The notes under the pieces are model-generated. The model was not told the origin of the DNA and made no database searches. It saw only the letters and a program-made list of their open reading frames with translations. A stretch of DNA of 26,400 nucleotides from Firmicutes bacterium CAG:124 (GTDB lineage Bacteria > Bacillota > Clostridia > Oscillospirales > Oscillospiraceae). The DNA lies in the NCBI GenBank assembly GCA_000432135.1, contig HF990549.1, positions 1 through 26,400 of the forward strand, read 5' to 3'. Below are positions 21,761 through 26,400 of this stretch, one piece after another. The stretch's first letter is position 1. Each line of letters starts with the position of its first letter. The position numbers and the translations under genes are program-made.

Positions 21761-22678
21761 ATGCAGAAACAAGCACCGAAGCTCGTCATCATGGCCGCCG
21801 GAATGGGCAGCCGCTTCGGCGGGCTCAAGCAGATGGAGCCTGTCGACCGGGAAGGACACAGTATTATCGATTTTTCCATGTACGACGCAAGATGCGCAGG
21901 CTTCCGTGATCTTGTCTTTATTATCAAGCGTGAGCACGAGGCGCTCTTCCGGGAGCGCATCGGGACCCGCATGGAGCGGTTTTTCCATGTCGAATACGTC
22001 TATCAGGAGCTGACGGATATCCCGGCGGGATATTCTGTCCCGGACGGACGCGTCAAGCCCTGGGGCACGGGACAGGCCGTTGCCTGCTGCCGGAACGTGC
22101 TGCACGGGCCGTTCGCGGTCATCAACTCCGACGATTTCTACGGCCGCACGGCGTTCAGCACGATCTATGAGTTTCTGCGCACGAACGACGATGAGCACTG
22201 CTACGCCATGGTCGGCTACCGGGTGCGCAACACCGTGACGGAGTTCGGCTCTGTGGCGCGCGGCGTGTGCGAGGTCGAAAACGGGATGCTCACGAGCATT
22301 ACCGAGCGGATGCAGATCTACCAGCGCGGCGACCATGCTGCCTATACCGAGGACGGCACACAGTTTGTCGACCTGCCGGGCGACACCATTGTGTCCATGA
22401 ACCTCTGGGGCTTTACCCAGCCGATGGTGTCGGAGCTCTGGTCGCGGCTCAGCACGTTCCTCGCGCAGCAGGTCCCGCAGAACCCGATGAAGTGTGAGTT
22501 TTATCTTCCGAACGCCGTCAACCAGCAGCTGGAGGATGGAACGGCCCGTGTGCGTGTGCTGCCCTGCGAGGAGGTCTGGCATGGCGTGACCTACCGAGAG
22601 GATCTGGCCTCCGTCAAGGAGGCGATCTGTGCGCTCAAGGCCGCAGGCGTCTACGAAGAACGCCTCTGGCCGGACTGA
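21761..22678 (+). CDS. NTP_transferase-family sugar/phosphate nucleotidyltransferase
   Basis: A 305-aa protein of the GT-A-fold nucleotidyltransferases (PF00483-like). The N-terminal nucleotide-binding motif is MAAGMGSRFGGLKQMEPVD (11-29), a variant of GxGxRxxPxTxxxPK in which GGLKQ replaces the usual Pro-Lys end. GTGQAVACC and VINSDDFYG follow, the latter holding the metal-binding Asp pair. Such enzymes activate sugar-1-phosphates or similar (for example choline phosphate) with NTPs. Neighbours give no pathway, so the substrate is open. AGGAGG precedes the start. It ends in a terminator shared with the convergent reductase. Confidence 0.85.
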   Translation: MQKQAPKLVIMAAGMGSRFGGLKQMEPVDREGHSIIDFSMYDARCAGFRDLVFIIKREHEALFRERIGTRMERFFHVEYVYQELTDIPAGYSVPDGRVKPWGTGQAVACCRNVLHGPFAVINSDDFYGRTAFSTIYEFLRTNDDEHCYAMVGYRVRNTVTEFGSVARGVCEVENGMLTSITERMQIYQRGDHAAYTEDGTQFVDLPGDTIVSMNLWGFTQPMVSELWSRLSTFLAQQVPQNPMKCEFYLPNAVNQQLEDGTARVRVLPCEEVWHGVTYREDLASVKEAICALKAAGVYEERLWPD

Positions 22679-22703
22679 TCCTGTCCGAACGCAGAACCGA
22701 TCA

Positions 22704-22741
22704 AAAGAGGCTGTCCCGGATACGTGCGGGACAGCCTCTTT
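22704..22741. terminator. Bidirectional intrinsic terminator
   Basis: A perfect 15-bp stem (22704-22718 with 22727-22741), 8-nt loop, A-rich on the left and T-rich on the right, between two convergent genes. Confidence 0.9.
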
Positions 22742-22753
22742 GTGCTGTTATAC

Positions 22754-24814
22754 TCAGATCTTCATGGCAGTCTCATAGGCACGCCAGACGACGGAGCGGA
22801 GGTTTCCGACGCGCAGACAGTCGCCGACGAGCTGGACGTTTTTATGGCCCTTCTCCTCGACGAGCGGCGTGGAGATATAGCCGGCGGAGGAAATGACGGT
22901 GTCGCACGGGATCTCGACGGAGGAGCCGTCCTTTGCCGCGCAGACAATGGAGCCGTCTTTGACCTCGCGGAGCGTCGTTTCCAGATAGACGGGCACCTGC
23001 TTCCACGCGAACCACTCGCGCAGATACGAGCTGTTGGCAAGGCACACGCCCTTCTGGGACACCAGATCGTCCTTCATCTCGACGATCGTGACGTCTTTGC
23101 CCTGCAGCGCCAGCTCATACGCGATCTCGCAGCCGGTCAGACCGCCGCCCACAACGGCGATTTTTTCACCCACTGGCGCGCCGAGCAGATACTCGCAGGC
23201 CTCGAGCATCTTCTCGTGGCCGGGAACCTTTTTGAGCACGCGCGGGGTCGAGCCGGTGGCGATGATGACGGGGTCAGTGCCGAAGGACGCGATCTCTTTG
23301 ACCTCGGTGTTCAGGCGGACCTCCACGCCGAGCTTTTCCATCTCCCGGCGGTACCACGTCAGAAGGTCGCGGAGCTTACCCTTATAGCTCTCGGATGAGG
23401 CCGCGATGAACGTGCCGCCGAGCACGCCGGACTTTTCATAAATAATGGGCTTGTGGCCGCGCAGCGTCAGCACGCGGGCAGCCTCCATGCCGCCGATGCC
23501 GCCGCCGACGATGTGGACGGTCTTCGGATCGTTTGTCTTTTTGATATAGTGCTTGTCCCACTGCATCATTTCGGCGTTGACCGCGCAGCGCGCCAGATGC
23601 AGGGAGTCGCTCAGATCCTGATCATTCGGCACGCCCTTGTAGTGGCACATATTGAAGCAGCCGTTGTGACAGAGGATGCACGGGCGGATATCGTCCTCAC
23701 GGTCCTCAAGCACCTTGGTGAACCACTCCGGGTCGGCCAGGAAATTCCGCGCAAAGCCCGCGCCGTCCAGCCTGCCTGCGGCAATGGCCTCCGCGGCAGC
23801 GTCCAGCGTCATGCGGCCCGCGCAGACAACGGGAATGTCGACGAACTTTTTGATGTGCTCGACCTCCGCCAGATTGCAGTTTTCGGGCATATACACCGGC
23901 GGGTGAGCCCAGTACCACGCGTCATACGTGCCGTTGTCGCAGTTGAGCATATCATAGCCCGCATCCTGCAAAAACTTCGCGGCGATCTCGGACTCGGCCA
24001 TGTCGCGGCCCGCCTCGACATACTCCTCGCCGGGCAGCGCGCCCTGCCGGAAGCCCTTGGTCTTCGAGACGACGGAATAGCGCAGCGACACCGGGAAATC
24101 CGGGCCGCAGGCGGCCTTGATGGCCTTGACGATCTCGGCGGCGAAGCGGTAGCGGTTTTCAAGACTTCCGCCATACTCATCCGTGCGCTTGTTGACGTAG
24201 TGGAGCGTAAACTGGTCGAGCAGATAGCCCTCGTGCACGGCATGGACCTCCACGCCGTCGACGCCCGCGTCCTTCAAGAGCTTCGAGCTTTTGGCGAACG
24301 AGTCAATGAATTCCTGAATTTCCGCCTTCGTCATCTCGCGCGACGGCAGCTTATCCGACCAGCGGTTGGGCGACGGACTGGCCGAGGCCGTGATCTTGTC
24401 GAGATCCATGACCGGCTTCGACAGCACGCGCAGCACGGGATTGTTGTAGAGCTTTTCCATCATCTCGGACACGGTAAAGCTCCGGCCGAAGCCCGCCGTC
24501 AGCTGCACGAACAGCTTCGCGCCCGTCTTATGGAACTCCGGCATCCACTTTGCCAGATCGTCGTACATCTTCTTATTCTTGTGCAGCCACTGGCCGTACA
24601 TCGGATTATACACCGGCTGACAGCCGGGCAGGACAAGACCGGCATTGTTTTTCGCAACTTCAAGGATAAAGCGCGCGCCGTCCTTGTCAAAATGGTTCCA
24701 TTCCATCCAGCCGAACAGATCCGTGCCGCCCATGCTGGTGAGCACGATGCGGTTCTTGAACTCGACCTTGCCGATCTTCCACGGCGTCAGCAAGGGCTTA
24801 TAGCTTTCCTTCAA
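22754..24814 (-). CDS. Fused OYE-type NADH:flavin oxidoreductase with Fe-S and FAD/NAD domains
   Basis: A 686-aa enzyme of the 2,4-dienoyl-CoA reductase/enoate reductase type. Residues 1-~370 are an FMN TIM barrel (NRIVLTSMGG, HEGYLLDQF, RTDEYGGSLENRYR). Next is a cysteine cluster CILCHNGCFNMC (about 379-390) with a likely fourth ligand in ARCAVN. Two Rossmann motifs follow: VHIVGGGIGGMEAARV (about 432) and IAVVGGGLTGCEIAY (about 552), for FAD and NAD(P)H. It passes electrons from NAD(P)H to an activated C=C bond; bile-acid (BaiCD/BaiH), enoate and cinnamate reductases share this layout, so the substrate is open. The start is TTG at 24814 behind AGGGGAG, which gives the canonical N-terminus. 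It is a single-gene unit. Confidence 0.87.
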   Translation of the reverse strand: MKESYKPLLTPWKIGKVEFKNRIVLTSMGGTDLFGWMEWNHFDKDGARFILEVAKNNAGLVLPGCQPVYNPMYGQWLHKNKKMYDDLAKWMPEFHKTGAKLFVQLTAGFGRSFTVSEMMEKLYNNPVLRVLSKPVMDLDKITASASPSPNRWSDKLPSREMTKAEIQEFIDSFAKSSKLLKDAGVDGVEVHAVHEGYLLDQFTLHYVNKRTDEYGGSLENRYRFAAEIVKAIKAACGPDFPVSLRYSVVSKTKGFRQGALPGEEYVEAGRDMAESEIAAKFLQDAGYDMLNCDNGTYDAWYWAHPPVYMPENCNLAEVEHIKKFVDIPVVCAGRMTLDAAAEAIAAGRLDGAGFARNFLADPEWFTKVLEDREDDIRPCILCHNGCFNMCHYKGVPNDQDLSDSLHLARCAVNAEMMQWDKHYIKKTNDPKTVHIVGGGIGGMEAARVLTLRGHKPIIYEKSGVLGGTFIAASSESYKGKLRDLLTWYRREMEKLGVEVRLNTEVKEIASFGTDPVIIATGSTPRVLKKVPGHEKMLEACEYLLGAPVGEKIAVVGGGLTGCEIAYELALQGKDVTIVEMKDDLVSQKGVCLANSSYLREWFAWKQVPVYLETTLREVKDGSIVCAAKDGSSVEIPCDTVISSAGYISTPLVEEKGHKNVQLVGDCLRVGNLRSVVWRAYETAMKI

Positions 24815-24944
24815 AACGATTCTCCCCTTTTCGTTTTTTGATGTGCGGACGCTTCCGCGTATGAATCTGATCCCAGTTTAAACGAAGACCGGCAAAATGT
24901 CACGGTTTATTTTCATGAATCTGCCCAAAAGCACCGCGAATCCC

Positions 24945-24973
24945 TTGACAGGGTACGCCCCTGTACGTATGAT
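24945..24973 (+). promoter_or_regulatory. Strong promoter of tcdA with inverted repeat in the spacer
   Basis: TTGACA (24945-24950), 17-bp spacer, TATGAT (24968-24973). An ACAGGG-TACGC-CCCTGT inverted repeat (24948-24964) overlaps the -35 and the spacer, a position suited to a repressor. The rest of the 24815-25007 gap shows only a short GCGGA/TCCGC hairpin (24846-24859). Confidence 0.75.
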
Positions 24974-25007
24974 AAGCCTATAAATTTTATATGTAATCGA
25001 GGATGCT

Positions 25008-25763
25008 ATGCTCAATCAATTTTCAAGAACGCAGCTTCTGCTCGGCACGGAGGCCATGGAGAAGCTGAAGCGTGCGCGCGTGGCCGTGTTCGGCATCGGC
25101 GGCGTGGGCGGCTATGTCTGCGAGGCGCTTGTGCGCAGCGGCGTGGGCGCGTTTGATCTCGTCGACGACGACAAGGTCTGTCTGACGAACCTCAACCGGC
25201 AGATCATTGCCACGCGCAAAACCGTCGGCAAGTACAAGGTCGAGGTCATGCGCGAGCGCATTCTGGAGATCAACCCGGACTGCGACGTGCGCGTGCATCA
25301 GTGCTTCTATCTGCCGGAGACAGCGGATCAATTCAATTTTTCGGACTATGACTACGTGGTCGACGCCGTCGACACCGTCACAGCCAAGGTCACGCTGGTT
25401 CTCGAGGCGCAGAAGGCGGGTGTGCCTATCATCAGCTGCATGGGCGCGGGCAACAAGCTCGACCCGACCCGCTTCCGCGTGGCCGATATTTACAAAACCA
25501 GCGGCTGCCCGCTTGCGCGCGTGATGCGCACGGCGCTCAGAAAGCGCGGGGTTAAGCATCTGAAGGTCGTCTATTCCGATGAAATTCCCACAAGACCCAT
25601 CGAGGATATGTCCATCAGCTGCCGCAGCCACTGCATCTGCCCGCCGGGCGCAAAGCATAAGTGCACCGAGCGCCGCGATATTCCCGGCAGCACGGCCTTC
25701 GTGCCGTCGGTGGCAGGACTGATCATCGCGGGCGAGGTCGTAAAGGATCTCGCAAAGGGCTGA
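25008..25763 (+). CDS. tcdA: tRNA threonylcarbamoyladenosine dehydratase (TcdA/CsdL)
   Basis: A 251-aa E1-like enzyme that uses ATP to convert t6A37 of tRNA to its cyclic form ct6A. The ThiF/MoeB-type nucleotide motif is GIGGVGGYVCEAL (29-41), followed by the Asp-rich VDDDKVCLTNLNRQ (52-65) with the Arg and Asn that bind ATP. TcdA-specific parts are SCMGAGNKLDPTRF and the C-terminal GSTAFVPSVAGLIIAGEVV. Length matches the family, shorter than MoeB. It has its own promoter, and the next gene starts 11 bp after its stop. Confidence 0.92.
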   Translation: MLNQFSRTQLLLGTEAMEKLKRARVAVFGIGGVGGYVCEALVRSGVGAFDLVDDDKVCLTNLNRQIIATRKTVGKYKVEVMRERILEINPDCDVRVHQCFYLPETADQFNFSDYDYVVDAVDTVTAKVTLVLEAQKAGVPIISCMGAGNKLDPTRFRVADIYKTSGCPLARVMRTALRKRGVKHLKVVYSDEIPTRPIEDMSISCRSHCICPPGAKHKCTERRDIPGSTAFVPSVAGLIIAGEVVKDLAKG

Positions 25764-25774
25764 GGAGGGGTTTT

Positions 25775-26320
25775 ATGAAGCTCATGATCGCATCGGATAT
25801 CCACGGCGCGGCGGGGTACTGCCGTGAGCTGCTGGCCGCGTTTGACCGGGAAGGGGCCGATAGGCTTTTGCTGCTGGGCGACATTCTCTACCACGGCCCG
25901 CGCAACGATCTGCCGGATGAATACGCGCCCAAGCAGGTGCTGGCCATGCTCAACGAGCGGCGCGAACGCCTCTTCTGCGTGCGCGGCAACTGCGACACGG
26001 AGGTCGACCAGATGGTGCTGACCTTCCCGATCCTGGCCGATTACAGCATTTTCCCGGCCGGAAGCCGCCTGATCTACGCCACGCACGGCCACGTCTATAA
26101 CACCGCGCATCTGCCGCCGCTCTGCCCCGGCGATATCCTCCTGCACGGCCACACGCACGTGCCCGCGTGGGAGCCGTTCGGCGAAAACAACCTCTATCTC
26201 AACCCCGGATCTGTCTCCATCCCGAAAAACGGCTCCGCACATGGCTATATGACGCTGGAGGATGGCGTTTTCGAATGGAAAACGCTCTCCGGCGGGGTCT
26301 ATCACACACTGACACTGTAA
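25775..26320 (+). CDS. yfcE: YfcE/MJ0936-type metallophosphodiesterase
   Basis: A 181-aa calcineurin-like phosphodiesterase of the YfcE family (about 180 aa). Metal-binding motifs appear in order: ASDIHG (Asp8, His10), LLLGDILYHG, VRGNCD, ATHGH and LHGHTH. YfcE hydrolyses simple phosphodiesters in vitro; the cell substrate is unknown. The start at 25775 follows GAGGAGGGG, which overlaps the tcdA stop region, so it is the second gene of that operon. The frame extending upstream into tcdA is a shadow. Confidence 0.92.
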   Translation: MKLMIASDIHGAAGYCRELLAAFDREGADRLLLLGDILYHGPRNDLPDEYAPKQVLAMLNERRERLFCVRGNCDTEVDQMVLTFPILADYSIFPAGSRLIYATHGHVYNTAHLPPLCPGDILLHGHTHVPAWEPFGENNLYLNPGSVSIPKNGSAHGYMTLEDGVFEWKTLSGGVYHTLTL

Positions 26321-26339
26321 CATTTTTTTGCAAACTGAT

Positions 26340-26372
26340 GCCCTCGGCGAGAGCCGCCGGGGGCTGTTTTTG
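26340..26372 (+). terminator. Intrinsic terminator of the tcdA-yfcE operon
   Basis: A 10-bp stem with one G-U pair (26340-26349 with 26355-26364), 5-nt loop, then TGTTTTTGT. Confidence 0.85.
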
Positions 26373-26374
26373 TA

Positions 26375-26400
26375 TAAAGAAAACCACCGGCAATGCCGGT
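26375..26400 (-). terminator. Partial terminator of a convergent gene beyond the window
   Basis: ACCGGC (26386-26391) pairs with GCCGGT (26395-26400) at the window edge, and on the minus strand it runs into GGTTTTCTTT. This fits a leftward terminator whose gene lies past the end. Confidence 0.45.

Overview
The window looks like a chromosomal segment from a GC-rich anaerobic Firmicute, most like the Oscillospiraceae/Ruminococcaceae gut lineages. Signs of this are the Wood-Ljungdahl carbonyl-branch genes, strong AGGAGG ribosome binding sites, Firmicute-type genes (ymdB, yhaO/yhaN-like, a CPA2 antiporter with MgtC), and short GC-rich dispersed palindromes. The placement is by family resemblance only. 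No phage, IS transposase, CRISPR array, tRNA or rRNA was seen.

Layout. 1-1284 (minus): an ECF-like sigma factor translationally coupled to a single-pass putative anti-sigma protein. 1412-5434 (plus): an overlapping operon ymdB, yhaO/sbcD-like phosphoesterase, yhaN-like ATPase, ended by a bidirectional terminator. 5503-12787 (minus): an acetyl-CoA pathway operon transcribed metF, cooC, acsD, acsC-acsE, acsB. 12966-13781 (minus): a small-protein operon with a His/Cys-rich protein, CooT and a 75-aa unknown. 13967-14362 (plus): a divergent CsoR/RcnR-family repressor that also carries a His-rich tail. 14538-15385 (minus): greA and a small membrane protein. 15504-16181 (plus): trmO. 16182-16730: non-coding, packed with palindromes. 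16731-17866 (minus): zinc-ribbon protein and truA. 18072-18560 (plus): a compositionally distinct Nudix hydrolase. 18643-19317 (minus): two unrecognised small proteins. 19419-21602 (minus): antiporter and MgtC. 21761-22678 (plus): nucleotidyltransferase. 22754-24814 (minus): a fused OYE-type flavin/Fe-S reductase. 25008-26320 (plus): tcdA and a YfcE-like phosphodiesterase.

How the central genes fit together. MetF makes methyl-THF. The AcsE domain moves the methyl group to the cobalamin of the AcsC/AcsD corrinoid protein. AcsB joins methyl, CO and CoA at a nickel A-cluster. CooC and CooT belong to families that handle nickel for CODH/ACS. The two His-rich proteins beside them suggest a local nickel supply and sensing module. 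The CODH subunit (acsA/cooS) is not in the window, so CO must come from a CODH encoded elsewhere.

The most notable observation is that the corrinoid protein large subunit (AcsC) and the methyltransferase (AcsE) are one 759-aa polypeptide joined by an Ala/Lys/Glu-rich linker. In well-studied acetogens they are separate genes. The second is the paired, divergent His-rich metal module that joins a CsoR-family sensor with a His tail to CooT and an unknown 75-aa protein.
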